A stretch of 64,000 nucleotides of DNA from NCBI RefSeq assembly GCF_002443255.2, contig NW_019211456.1, forward strand, positions 13,724,229-13,788,228. Reading direction: 5' to 3'. This DNA comes from Varroa destructor (taxonomy: Eukaryota > Arthropoda > Arachnida > Mesostigmata > Varroidae). The notes beneath the pieces were generated by a model, which did no database searches, had not been told where the DNA came from, and saw only the letters and a program-made list of their open reading frames with translations. This document shows, piece by piece, positions 1 to 11,014 of the stretch. Position numbers and translations under genes: made by a program. Numbering within the stretch: position 1 is the stretch's first letter; every line of letters begins with the position of its first letter.

Positions 1-277
1 CTCAGTTCTTGATCCCTTTATAAGATTCGATTTTCCAGTGTACATGTTATGGCAGCTGCGAATACGAAGAGCCCATCTTGCCGACGTAGAGCAACACATA
101 AAGATGATCTATGGAGACAAACATGACGGTCGAACCAAAGAACATATGGGCAGCGGGAGGAAAACGGTCTGCATATTTAGAAGATTGAATTTTATAACGA
201 CGCGCATACACTCTTCTAAGACTGCCAGTCTGAGTGTAAATGGTAACTCTAAGACATAACAAGCAGATTTTACTCAC

Positions 278-355
278 GGCAATCATATACAGCTGAGCTA
301 TCCGGTACTCCTCGACAGAGAGTGGAAGCGGAATACGGTACTCCTTGATCAACAT
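278..355 (-). CDS. rdgB: RdgB / class II phosphatidylinositol transfer protein, first coding exon (partial gene)
   Basis: This exon encodes 26 residues that open with MLIKEYRIPLPL and end with AQLYMIA, the invariant start of the PITP domain in the RdgB/PITPNM class. Family members carry phosphatidylinositol and phosphatidic acid between ER and plasma membrane at contact sites and support phototransduction in flies. The exon ends in phase 0 after GCC at a GTGAGT donor (272-277, minus strand), where other members continue with a Lys-Lys-Ser stretch that is absent here, so the next exon lies beyond the left edge. The open frame extends upstream to 400, but the family start is the Met at 355, so the extra part is taken as 5' UTR. 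A possible 3' splice site lies shortly upstream of the ATG. The match to insect RdgB is by recognition; the single-domain RdgB-beta class is a less likely alternative. Confidence 0.85.
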
Positions 356-1032
356 ATTGTCGGCTTCCTGGATCAGCTGACGACCGATGCAAGTGAACAA
401 GCCGCCAACCTATAATACGACAACGTCCGAAAGACACGATTTCCACTCCGATACCAATACGAATATCAGCGGTCGGCAGTTGTCAAGGGCGGTCTGGTTA
501 CCGCTGGTCTGGATCCGGTTCGCTTGTATTCCACAACCTGCGTGCCCGGCCAGCACGGTGATCTTTCGCTGGGTCAGCCACCCTGGGCTATAGTCGTTAT
601 TAACAAGGTGTGTTCCGTCTTTCTGACCTCCTGGGTAACTTTCAAGAAATCTCAGAGCGCTTATAGCTTCGGCCCATCCCGGCAAATGATGAAGAGGCGC
701 CGCCGGGCACCGCGATATATCTTGGGAAATCTTCCCGCAACTCAGGAATTTCTGCTATCTAAGGCAACAACAACGAAAACAAAGACAGCAAATGAATATG
801 GAACAGTTTATTGAATAGTTTAATAGTTTGGAAATCCTAATCGGTAATACCTCAAGAATGGAAATGCTTTCAACTAAAAATAGGGCAAACGCATACGACA
901 AGCTGACAAGACAACATTGATTTGCTGACGTATCAGATTTTCTAAATGGCCTCATACCTACCGCGTGCCGAATGTTCATTACTACAGATTCGAGCCTCGT
1001 GAAATGAAGAAGAAGGACACCGTTTTTGACAT

Positions 1033-1060
1033 ATACACTATATATATATATATAGTGTAT
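1033..1060. repeat. Perfect 28-nt AT-rich palindrome
   Basis: ATACAC and GTGTAT arms flank an alternating TA core. The whole 28 nt equals its own reverse complement, so it could extrude a cruciform. It may simply be a TA microsatellite with symmetric flanks. Confidence 0.8.
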
Positions 1061-1285
1061 GTGTAGAAAAACATTAAACAAACAACTAAATATAATTAAA
1101 TATCAATTCCTTATATGTATATATGTACAGCAGTACGATCACTATTGTTAGCACAGTGATCATGGCAATGTTTATGCTATGAAAAAAAAACAAAATAAAG
1201 AGACAATATCAAATAAATTCAGCTAGAACTTTACCCTTATCCAACGGAACCGTCCGATTCAGCTTTCCTGTTTAGTATATGTTAT

Positions 1286-1303
1286 AAAAAAAAAAAAAAA
1301 AAA
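1286..1303 (+). repeat. Poly(A) tract of 18
   Basis: A run of 18 A residues. It could be the tail of an old retroposed element, but no recognisable body precedes it. Confidence 0.8.
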
Positions 1304-2957
1304 CATAAAGAAGACTTCAAACGGAGATCCTACGTTATTTCACATTGATCACAGTCAGTAGCAGATTCCGCCACATTTCGATACAACCGACACCATGTCG
1401 AATCTGCACATTGTCTTAGACTCGTTCCGAGATTCTATCCAGCTCCGATCGATTCTTCTTGTCTTACTTGATGCATGACACAGAGTAGAAAAAATGCAAG
1501 GGTGCAACTCATTCGATTTACTCAGCGAACGACGTTTCCTTACGTCCTTCCCGAATTATACAGAACGAATTCGAAGATTATTGCGGTTACGACTCCGCCT
1601 CTTCGCCATGCTCGAACGCGTCACCAAGGAGAGCGTTAAAAGCTGTTGATACAGCGATAACAACAATAGCTATCGAGGCGACGTCCCGGATCATTACAAG
1701 CGGTTCCGGGTCTAAATATTAAACATCACGCGTTACGATAAGACCAGTAACAGTAGCAAAAACTAAAAACAGCAAAAAACTAGACTACCACCTGTGCGGT
1801 TCCGTATGACCAGGGGAAGACAATTTTTGTTAGCCGCGGCTGAGAGAAGAACGCTCCAATGAAGAATAGACAACAGGTTCCTTGTTTTCAGAGGTATCCA
1901 CCGAGGGCGCTCCCGTCCAGCTATGCCCCTACCAGCCTAGGGTCGCTATATTACTCGAACTATTCCTAATCTTGCGTCTCTTCTGCTCATATCCTCTTAA
2001 AGCTGGTCAATCACGCTTGTAGTAATGCTTCGTTAGGGAAATAACACTATCCCACCGAGAGATTCAAGGGACTAAAGGTGCCCCAATTCTAAAAACGAAT
2101 TTTGGATAAGTATACCTTGATAGACAGGGCCAAAGGTACGTGGCGACGGTGGTGATGGAGGGAAATATGGCCAGGTTTGCGGCGACAATGAGAGCTCGCT
2201 TTGAAAATGTTGTTTTACACACTAATATGGCTGTAAGAACTGACACCAAAAAACGAAAGGGGTGAAGGATGTTAGCGTTTTCTCTCGCGTAAATATATTT
2301 GATTCCTTCTACCGTATACATACATAAATGGCTTGAAAGCCCAGTCGCAACTGAACGACTTCACTCATGGACTAACAAATGCAATGACAAAATGGCAGCA
2401 ACTTCGTAAATTACAGAAAATCTAAGCATTTCATCTTTCCTAACAAGTTTGTTTTCCCTTTGCTATGTCGATTGTAAGTAACTCTTGGAGACTACTTCGT
2501 CTAATAAATCGCACTCATAAAAGCTTCATACCGAAAGGCAAATAAAAGACCTTACACTACAATGAAGAGCTTTATGTTCAACTAGAAATTTCAAGCTTGC
2601 TTAACTCTATTTGTTTCACTAATAAGTTCAAATGTCTCCCGTATGTTGCATATTTCTATACCTTCCAAGTCATTATAGGCGTGATTTTTTTGTTATCCCG
2701 CACAAAAGCAGGGGAAACATACAAGTATGAACATACATAACGTACATTTTTTTAAGGGGTATTTATGTGCTCTCAACTTATTCGGCGCAAGGTATCACAT
2801 TATAAATGATTATTGTCAACTGACCTGCAGCAATTGTAGAACTTTCAACTTATGGATAACGGATTCGTTAATAATTCAAGGGAAACTTTTATGAAATATT
2901 TACGTTAGCTATAACAAATCTGAATTATAACTTTTATCGTTTGCTAGTTTTCCTCAG

Positions 2958-3023
2958 ATGCGAGGATACTTCAACACTCTGTTTGCCCGTGCCTATTTTT
3001 TCCTCAAGCAGCTGTTATTTTAA
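2958..3023 (+). CDS. Candidate 3'-terminal exon, unknown gene
   Basis: A good 3' splice site (TAGTTTTCCTCAG) is followed at once by ATG and 21 open codons (MRGYFNTLF...LKQLLF), then TAA. An AATAAA signal lies about 20 nt after the stop (3042-3047). Acceptor, short frame and poly(A) signal are in the right order for a last exon, but no upstream partner exon was found. The strand is uncertain, because a minus-strand acceptor also lies near 3075. I do not recognise the peptide. Confidence 0.2.
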   Translation: MRGYFNTLFARAYFFLKQLLF

Positions 3024-3299
3024 TTTAAGTTGAAATAGATAAATAAACAGGTCTAGGGTCTTATGGTCTGGGTGTGGCTGACAGAAAGGTGGCATTTTTT
3101 TCTGGTTATTTTGCCTGCGCTGTCAAGAGGTTATGTTGGGTTTTACTGTCCATCGCGCACGCTTTTGTACCGTATATCCCTGTTCGTTGCCCCGTGACGA
3201 TTCCCCATCTGGCCGAGTGCTCGCTCGCGCCTGAGTTATAGTTATTGGGCAATCCGAAAAAAGAAAGATTCTCACTGCAGCTATGGCTTTCCAAAACGG

Positions 3300-4370
3300 G
3301 AAGCTAACTGGTGGTCAATGACACGCCGTCAGTTGGTGGGCATTAGTTGCACCAAGGGACCCATACCGCGAACGAAACTCGAGTTTGTTGCGTGCGATAC
3401 ATAGAATGTGGATGAAAATTGACACGGCGCGTTTGACTAAGCCAAGAATTAGAACTGCTTAGCTAACGTCTCTAAGAACAGAGCTCGCAACATTCCCCTG
3501 TTAGTGGACGGAATCCCGCTCGCCCGGCAGCACTTGATTGCCGGTGTGACGTTCTCTTGGTCGGTGCAGAAGTTTTTCCGTTAGTGGAATCTCTATCGCG
3601 GTCGCCATGCCTGTGTAACCTTAATTTCTGTTCCATCTCGTTCTCCTATTCCAGCTCTTGCTATTGCTGCACCTTACCGCCCTATGTCGCATCCTTATCT
3701 TCATCTCCTATCAATACTAACTATAATCAGTGTTATCGCCCCACCCCCCTTAGCGCTCGTTCTCTTTCTTTCTTAGCGCGTTTGTGATGCCCTAGTCACG
3801 GCCATCGGTGGGGTAGTATGGTTTTCACTGCTTCGTTCACAGACTTTGACTTCGTCGCTTTGAGAGTTGGAGAGCTGATCCTTGCCTTTAACGCCATTGC
3901 CACTGCGCCCGCAGAATAAAAAGAACACGAGACCTAGTCGTCGCCGCTGTAGCTGTGAAGCAAACCCGCGACGACAAGGGACAGGAAGATCAACATAAGA
4001 AGGAGAATGACGCTGTGGCTTTCCAAGCCGATGATGGGCCATCTTTAGTAGTTGCCGTGATCGTAGGAATCATCGTTGTATTATCGTCATCGAAGTCATC
4101 CCGGGACGGGAGATTCGGGACAGCTAAGTCGCAGGCAAATCGAGGGCACTAGTCTTCTGTTTCCCCAACCCCCTGAGAGCCGACGAGGCACGAGGCTGCA
4201 CAATGCGTAGTTTTCCAGCAGCTGTTGATCCCCTTCACGCTGAATCTGTTACTACTACTACCTGTGCAAGCATCGACAATTCGGAAACTTTCTCGACTAT
4301 AGTTCAAAGTTGTGCTGTTCGGTTTGCTAGACTCCAACGTAACGCTAAGTCAGTATATAAGAGCTGCCTT
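3300..4370. other. GC-richer block with a TATA box near its right end
   Basis: The base composition is clearly richer in GC than the flanks. Open frames on both strands are low-complexity Ser/Arg/Leu translations and are treated as chance. TATATAA at 4354-4360 (plus strand) is followed by a GC- and C-rich stretch, which fits a promoter reading rightwards. Confidence 0.3.
4354..4360 (+). promoter_or_regulatory. Candidate TATA box
   Basis: TATATAAGAGC is a close match to the TATA consensus, at the end of a GC-richer block. A start about 30 nt downstream would lie near 4385, about 100 nt before the small ORF at 4483. Confidence 0.35.
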
Positions 4371-4482
4371 CCGCCTCCACGACATGTGCGTTAATGCCGA
4401 GCCACGCGTTGGCTAGCCACAAGAATGGCTATGCTAATGCAGATTTTCTCAAAGCGATGTTATGGCTAAAGAATATGGTTCA

Positions 4483-4584
4483 ATGGAGCGAGAAGAATTG
4501 CCTGCCAGTCTCTACAACTCGATTGACTGGTTAGACAGTAAGACTCCAGTGCGAACAGGCCTCTCTCGCCTCAGAATTTTATAG
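4483..4584 (+). CDS. Small ORF or first exon, unknown
   Basis: This 33-residue frame starts MEREELPASLYNSIDWLDSK and ends at TAG. The start has a fair context (GTTCAATGG) and lies about 125 nt downstream of a TATA box. Several upstream ATGs open very short frames (one at 4424 encodes 14 residues), which argues against efficient use. The composition is protein-like, but no family is recognised. Confidence 0.2.
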   Translation: MEREELPASLYNSIDWLDSKTPVRTGLSRLRIL

Positions 4585-6942
4585 AAACAGGTAGTACCTT
4601 CTTTTAGTCGGGTCCGTATTGCTTTATGCTTTATGTTTGTGTATTTGTGGGGACATGTGGATTACGATAACACAAAGACAACAGCACACAGGACTGGCAA
4701 ACTGCTCGCAGCTGGTTTATAAAGACTGCCTTTTTCGCTAAACTTTTTTTTTATCATGCGTTAGTCAGGAGGCTGCATTGCTTTGAAAATACTGGATTAT
4801 CATTGTTTAGTATCCAAGCTTTGCCGAAATAATGACAGCATAATGTTTACACTGTATAAGCATGGTGCCGTCGTAACTTATACTAAATCGTTCAATATGT
4901 GTTTAGAGATTTTAACATTGTTAAAAATAAACAGTGATAAAATAATATCTGTATAACAGTTGTCGAATCTATGCTTGGGAAATACTTGCTCAAAGTATTA
5001 CTAGATGAAGGTGCGGTAATTTTTCACGCCTGGAAAGTTCGCTATTCAAGCTCATTTGAAAAGGTTACCAAATGAAGTTATATTTTAAGCATTGAAAAAT
5101 ATCTTTCTTTTTTTATTACAAAATATACATATATACACCTTTAGGCTCAACCCCTGACTTGATCCTTATTCTGAGAAATTCTTAATTTGGAACTGCTACC
5201 CCACAGGCTACACACAATAGATCGTGAAAGCTACGAGACACCTCATAATAAGGCTGTAGTTTGCCCACAAGCAACATCCAGGTGTACCGGAACAAGCTAA
5301 GATGCATCAATAGACTCACTTTCGCCCTAAGCTAGAAAACCCCAGGAAAAGCATTGATGCCCTTCGATTACACCCACTATGGTGTTTCGAAACGAAGCTA
5401 TACTGAAACGAATTTTCCAATCTTAAATTTATAAGCATTACTATGTCAAAAAAAGCAATTTGTGTTCAATGTAAGTTCCTTTGAAGTGGCACGGAACTTT
5501 TCCGGATGGAAAACGTAACTGTGCCACATACTGTTCGCCTCCTACAATTTAACCTTACGACTGCAAACTTCCTTCAGCCTTTTCTAAGTCATTCAGTGAG
5601 AAGCAGTATAAAATAGCCATCTGATGAGGTGAAGGACTTTTATTCAGGATCGTTTTAAATAAACATCATAAGGCATCGTTGCCGTTGTCATTATAAATAA
5701 TGTAAGTTTATTTGCGACAGCAGTTTTGCGACACATACTAACGCATAGTTGTTTTGTTACGCTTATTAGTTTTACTTTACGCCTGTTAAACATGGTTACC
5801 TTTAGTTATGTATTACCATGTTACAAACGAACGATTTAAAATTGTTATTAGCTAACTGCTCATTGGTTTGTATCATGAAAACCTTGACAGATGTAACAAT
5901 ACAGGAACCTTGCCTTATCGAATGAAAATGTTTCTTTTTATTTACCCAGCTGCTATTGTAAGATCAAGTATACTGTCGTAGAGCGATTGTGAAGAAGCCA
6001 CGGAGTTCGTACACGGGATGACATATATATACAGCAAGCACTCTAATAGATCGCCATTACTTAATGGACAGTACAACCTCATGTTTTTTTCGGAGTTTCC
6101 ATCGACGTCTTGGCTTCCTATAGTAACATTCTCTGGTACAAATGAATCTTTTGAGGTATACCGTTACGCTGCGTTAATTAATAAACGCAAACAACCGCGA
6201 ACCTTGAGTAGGAAACCGTGAGCTGAGCTGAACACATATTCATTAGCCTCCAGAAACAAATTTATTAATTCCAAATTCTGTTCAAAAGCATGTAAGAAAG
6301 AGAATGTGCTTCCATATAGATAGAAATTAATAAAATGAATAAAGATCAAAGGTGGAAAAACGTCAAGGCAAATATATTGCAACAGAAAATAGGACGCTTA
6401 GAAATCAGACGACGCTTCTGTCTCGAAACAAGTCGTTAAATCTACGCGACACAGGTTGATTTCATCCCTGCTGGTATTCCGGTGTTGAAAATTCAATCTG
6501 AATCTTCCAAAAAACTCCGCACGGTATTTCTACACACGGGCAAATAGTAGATTACCTATAATATCAGATACTGCCCAGTGACGCTGCTTTTCAATAGTTT
6601 AAAGAGGCTTCCTTAAACACATTATGAGCATGTGACTGGCGCCTGTCTGGGTCCGTCATCGGACCAATCGAACAGTGTACGTCGTCAGGGGTTTTGGCGG
6701 TTGCGTTGCCGAAGATGTTGCTTTGAAGAGTGATGGGCTTACGGGCCCACCACAAGAGTTTGTTGCTTGGTAGCATTCCATCGCACAGTCTACAATCGAT
6801 ACTAATTGGGAAAGTTTCTGAAAGGTCGCCATTCGTTGGCGGCCCTTAACAGCCAGTGCTTTTCCTGTACGCCGCTTCGGACTACCCAGATCATTTTCGT
6901 TTACTCCAATGTGCGCTCTTGCTTACTTAACGATGGCTGCTT
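4585..6942. other. AT-rich intergenic stretch, no gene seen
   Basis: The stretch is AT-rich with many A/T runs. It lies downstream of the SLC46-like stop, so its right end should hold that gene's 3' UTR. No other coding or structural feature is convincing. Confidence 0.5.
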
Positions 6943-8853
6943 TCATTCATCTTCATCGACAGCCTCCACGGCCACCTGGGGTTTTCTTCGTCGGCATTGC
7001 CCAACCCCAAGCATAAGCAACGTGCCCCACATAAGCAACAAAAACGGAAGCTGACTAAAACCCCCTCCGATGATTTTACGCATTGCAACGCCGATAAATG
7101 GAACCAAAGCCTCACACGCCGCAACCATTCCGAAAATTTTGCCAAATTTCTGACGTTCGACGAGTTTGGCGGCGTGAGCTCGCATTCCAGCTGGCGCCAG
7201 ACTAAGTAGCGTTCGAAGAACGTGCTGAATACGATTTATCACTGCAGAGTTCTGTCCCCCGTCTAGTGAAGCAAAGTGAAAAGTCTGGCTGGCCGTTAGG
7301 GAGAACACACCTATAAATGTCAAGGTGTAGTTGGGATCAAATGGAAGTTTCCGAACGATAATTACAAAAAATGGTATAACGATCAACAGAATTGCGATGA
7401 TGATCGAAGAGTCACGGATTACTTCGCTTTGATTTGTGTTTTCGAACAAGAAGCATGCTACGAATCCGTTTGTCGTAGCCACAAAAAAGAAGATCGTAGC
7501 CATCACAAAAAGCATCTCATATTTGGTGCCCTGGGCCTGGTCGTGCACTAGACCCCGCACCGAACGTAGCAAATGGTGGTGACTGAATAGTCGTGATGAG
7601 AGAAGCACGGGGTCGGTCGATGAATGGTGACGTCCATTGACACGTGCATGTCGACGGCGAGGAATCGGTTGATCTGTGTCTTTTTCGAACTTGACGTGGT
7701 CAACGAAAACATACGCGAAAATCAACGTCAACAAGATAACAATCATCGATACTATAAAGAGACTCAGTGTTTCGGTGTATGCTTCAACAACAAGGGCCGA
7801 AACAAGCCGCGCTGTAATGAACGACGTTGTAAACGAAATTTGCAAAAGAAAGAACGCTACTGTATGACCGTTTGAAGGAACACTGCAAGCGACATGTACG
7901 TAAATGCACATTATTATGAGAGGTAAACCACCGCACAACATCTCTCCGCAGGGCGTGATTGTATCGTAGAACAGCGGCGCGTCAGGAAACCTTGATGACG
8001 CAAGATTGGCGGCCGTTGACAATGCAGTGCCAAACATTCCGATAAGCAAAGGTGTTCGAAAATTAGTAAACTCATCACGGTATGATAATATGACCACAAT
8101 CATTACCAACGCTGGCGGTACGAGCGCTACAATTGCTTGGTAAGTCGCATACAGCTCGACCGTTTCTGCAGCTTTTCTCCCGTGACTTTTCCGTCCAGTG
8201 TGTATCAATTGTTGGTTTAAATGCGTTGTACTTGTGTTTGCATTTGGCAAATTCGTGATTGCTGATGATGAAGTCGATGACAACGCTTGATAATCGGGTA
8301 CATCTTGGATCTCAAACAGTCCCTTGATCATGTCCTCAACTGAGTAAACTTCTGATCCTTTGCTTCCTGATTTGTCTGAACGTAACCACCGTTTGCAGAG
8401 TTCTTCTGGAGCTGTACTTTCATGCGCCGAAATATTTTGAGCAAGACACACCTTCCGTGTTATGGCATAGGCTGTCGCCGACCAGTTAAGTGTTAACGCA
8501 AACGTGAACAGAAATAAAAGAACATGCATCTTGTATCCTGCAAGTAGTTGACGGCAACACCCGTTCGATTCCTCGTTAACAGTTAACTCATTATCCGCTT
8601 CTTCACGAACCTCTTCAGCTTCTCCGATTCTGGGTTCGTCGTGGTCGCGTGAAAAAAAATTCGAAACTAAGTTTAGCAGGCCGCTGCCGCTTAGTCGACC
8701 TCTTTTACTATTTCCTGGCGAGTTCCCGGTCTCGTGATCATCTCCGGTGTCGCCCAGTAGTTGTCCTGTAAGTTTGTGCAAGAGTGGGCGTAAAAACTGT
8801 TTTGATCTCCCCCTTCCGCCCGCAACCAAGTTCACCAGATCATCCGCCTCCAT
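6943..8853 (-). CDS. SLC46-family (proton-coupled folate transporter-like) MFS transporter
   Basis: The product is 636 residues. A cytosolic, mostly hydrophilic N-terminus (1-107) precedes TM1 (about 108-130). A long extracellular loop (131-232) follows, with Cys136/Cys153 and N-glycosylation sequons at N140 and N206. TM2-TM6 span about 235-386, a His/Arg-rich central loop covers 387-444, and TM7-TM12 span about 446-618. The segment FGKIFGMVAACEALVPFIG (about 570-588) is the best family mark of SLC46/PCFT. Members move folates and other small solutes with protons across the plasma or lysosomal membrane; the substrate here is unknown. The start is the Met at 8853: TTTACAG|G sits directly before it, so upstream in-frame codons (to 8985) are intron. 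The coding region has no introns, and the 107-residue N-terminal extension is longer than in vertebrate SLC46 proteins, which have a short one. Confidence 0.85.
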   Translation of the reverse strand: MEADDLVNLVAGGRGRSKQFLRPLLHKLTGQLLGDTGDDHETGNSPGNSKRGRLSGSGLLNLVSNFFSRDHDEPRIGEAEEVREEADNELTVNEESNGCCRQLLAGYKMHVLLFLFTFALTLNWSATAYAITRKVCLAQNISAHESTAPEELCKRWLRSDKSGSKGSEVYSVEDMIKGLFEIQDVPDYQALSSTSSSAITNLPNANTSTTHLNQQLIHTGRKSHGRKAAETVELYATYQAIVALVPPALVMIVVILSYRDEFTNFRTPLLIGMFGTALSTAANLASSRFPDAPLFYDTITPCGEMLCGGLPLIIMCIYVHVACSVPSNGHTVAFFLLQISFTTSFITARLVSALVVEAYTETLSLFIVSMIVILLTLIFAYVFVDHVKFEKDTDQPIPRRRHARVNGRHHSSTDPVLLSSRLFSHHHLLRSVRGLVHDQAQGTKYEMLFVMATIFFFVATTNGFVACFLFENTNQSEVIRDSSIIIAILLIVIPFFVIIVRKLPFDPNYTLTFIGVFSLTASQTFHFASLDGGQNSAVINRIQHVLRTLLSLAPAGMRAHAAKLVERQKFGKIFGMVAACEALVPFIGVAMRKIIGGGFSQLPFLLLMWGTLLMLGVGQCRRRKPQVAVEAVDEDE

Positions 8854-8900
8854 CCTGTAAATAATCCCACAAATGAACCAACAAAAACACAATAATAATA
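8854..8900 (-). promoter_or_regulatory. 3' splice site directly before the SLC46-like ATG
   Basis: Read on the minus strand, a T-rich tract ends in TTATTTACAG, then G and ATG. This decides the start codon and implies a non-coding 5' exon further right. The pyrimidine tract is continuous with a GTT/ATT repeat. Confidence 0.55.
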
Positions 8901-8922
8901 ACAACAACAACAACAACAACAA
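8891..8922 (+). repeat. (AAT)(AAC)n microsatellite
   Basis: Three AAT units run into about eight AAC units. On the minus strand it forms the GTT-rich upstream part of the splice tract for the transporter exon, so length variation could affect splicing. Confidence 0.85.
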
Positions 8923-8985
8923 GGGAAAACGAATGCAAACATATTTCCATGTATTTGACGAAGCCTTTATACCCGCAATTAACAC

Positions 8986-9670
8986 GGAAGCAAAAGGAGA
9001 TGTATAGATGAAAATATAATGGAACGCAAAATAAGCTTTCCACGATAATTTGTTTATTCACGCGAGTACATGTGTATGACAACATGTTATATGTATGTAC
9101 ACAGGGTAAGGCAAGTGTTTTGCGGGCTGCATACTAAAGTAGCAAAGGACCACGATATATAACTAGATATAGATAAGATTTCCTATGAAGGAATGATCCA
9201 CAATATTCCAAGCTCTGCAATTGTCTATGAGTGCCAAATCTAGTCTGTACGATTTAAGTCACAACTAATCTTGATCGAATCAGGCTTTTTTTTTTGGGAG
9301 CATAGACTCAAAGAGCCCGTCCTTAGAAATATTGCCTGCCAAACCAATGTTTGTTATGAAATCAGAGCAGTAAATGTTTAAGAATGACAACCTATAATGA
9401 TAATGTAAATGAATGGTTCCTGGAGCGTGTCTCCAATTAGCTGCGCTTGTTTTAATGGTTCTTTGAATAAAGACGAAGGTTTACTGTGTTACTAAGGATT
9501 ATTAGACCTAATGTTTTGAGTTTACAATACTGCACGATTCATGTAATTTTAATGTGTAATATACGGCTAACGCAGGCCTTATGGCGATAAATCGCACACA
9601 TATTTCGATATTATGGGCTCTAGTATCGTTGTATCAATACTCAGTCTGTGCTTCAATGTTGCTCCTTTAG
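8986..9670. other. Intron/upstream region of the SLC46-like gene
   Basis: No coding signal seen. The predicted 5' UTR exon and promoter of the transporter should lie here or further right. Confidence 0.35.
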
Positions 9671-9703
9671 TTCTACGAAACGGGTCCAGCCTAAAGTCGA
9701 CCA
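9671..9703 (+). CDS. Candidate 33-nt micro-exon, unknown gene
   Basis: An acceptor (TTGCTCCTTTAG) and a GTGAGT donor bound 33 nt. The frame that joins in phase with the exon at 10854 reads LRNGSSLKST. A 33-nt frame is easily open by chance, so the support is the two splice signals and the phase match only. Confidence 0.2.
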
Positions 9704-10853
9704 GTGAGTAAACTTGTTTAACTAGAAAGGCACTTTCCATCGGCCGTTTTAAATGGATTTAATCCGGTGGTACAGAGATAGCATCAATCAACCGTTTTCA
9801 ATCAACAAAATTTGATTGTTTTATTGACGCATTGTCTTAATGGGTAGCACAAACTCCGCACTTTCCATCATTGAAATATTACAACCCACATTTATTTCTA
9901 TGCTGGGTTTTCTGATGGAACATTTTTTTTGGCACACATTAAGCTTCATGCGAAGAACTAATTCTAACATACGAGCACAGCGCCTAACCGCCAAACGTCT
10001 ACAGCTTAGCATCGAACAGTGATAATCAATAAAGCGAGATCTACTCTTAGCAGACATGAGTACCGTCGAAAGCAAGCTCGATAGATATTCACCAACGAAT
10101 TTCCTTACATGGATATCTACGCTGGTTCATCAAAACCTCAAATACCAGTACCATAGAAATTGGTCAACTCCTGGTTGGCCAAATTGCTGCAGGTCTCATT
10201 TAGCCCATGTTTGGGTCAGAAATTGGGCTTCTTCAGCCCATCGAACGTGCAACATAAGTGTTCATTCATTCGTAAAAGTGCAGGTCAACATATAACAAAC
10301 TATAAAACGCTTAGGGATATTATTGTTTGTATACAGTCTTTTCGTGCGTGTCATCCCGCTCTGGGTAACGCATCAGCAAAAGTATTTTGTCGATTTGTCA
10401 CAGCCGGTCGCCGAGTCTAGTGGTATCAACAGCGTACCACAGGAGCGGAGCCACTAGTGCAAGCTAACTGTCAACGTGATTTACGACTTTGTCATCTTTC
10501 TGTCGCTCCATATCTGATGATCGGCTTCTCCGCCACAGCAGAGGCACGACCGTCACAGCTTTACCTAATGTTATGCAGTGTTCTGAGGTCGCATTCGTAC
10601 ATTTCGGTGCAATCGAGCTTGGAATTAAATAGCGACATGACCTATAGTATGACTTCGTCTCTCCATTAAACAGTTACTAACACACCGGTGACAATTTTAG
10701 TTTCAATTGCGTCTACGTTACTCGTTCAACGCGTTATTCTACTAACTTCAAAGGCACAGGGCAGGTCTAAGTTCAATTTTAGACAAACTTACTTTCCGAG
10801 ACAAAAATCCAAGCAACAGAATAAGCAATGAATATAGTATAGCATTTTTCCAG
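9704..10853. other. Possible intron, otherwise nothing seen
   Basis: The space between the two candidate exons holds short frames on both strands, none convincing. Confidence 0.3.
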
Positions 10854-11014
10854 ATCCATCTTTCTCAATCGTTCGTACGGAGCCGCCCGGTCAAATTTTT
10901 CAGCAAATGGTAAACAAGATTACTGAGGCGTTCCAAGAAGAGGCGTCCGAGTTTTTTGCCATTACAATGATGATAACAAAACAGGCTAGCGTAGGGCCGG
11001 CTAGCGATGCATAA
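10854..11014 (+). CDS. Candidate 3'-terminal exon, unknown gene
   Basis: AGCATTTTTCCAG is followed by two bases completing a split codon, then 52 open codons to TAA. The peptide is protein-like: a hydrophilic start (SIVRTEPPGQ), then an amphipathic helix-like stretch (MVNKITEAFQEEASEFFAIT). The exon joins in phase to the 33-nt candidate at 9671. The family is not recognised. Composition and splice context support coding, but there is no homology evidence. Confidence 0.33.

Larger units (their letters stand above)
401..2940. other. Upstream region of rdgB, no recognised gene
   Basis: This AT-rich stretch has only short open frames without convincing protein character. It contains a 28-nt perfect palindrome (1033-1060) and an 18-nt A tract (1286-1303). 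A moderate 3' splice-like site at 1872-1890 opens a short frame, but there is no matching donor. The rdgB promoter and any 5' UTR exons should lie here. Confidence 0.4.

Noticed and set aside
8854..8985. N-terminal extension of the transporter by 44 residues
   Set aside because: It is translated from a splice tract and microsatellite; the 3' splice site before the ATG at 8853 explains it better.
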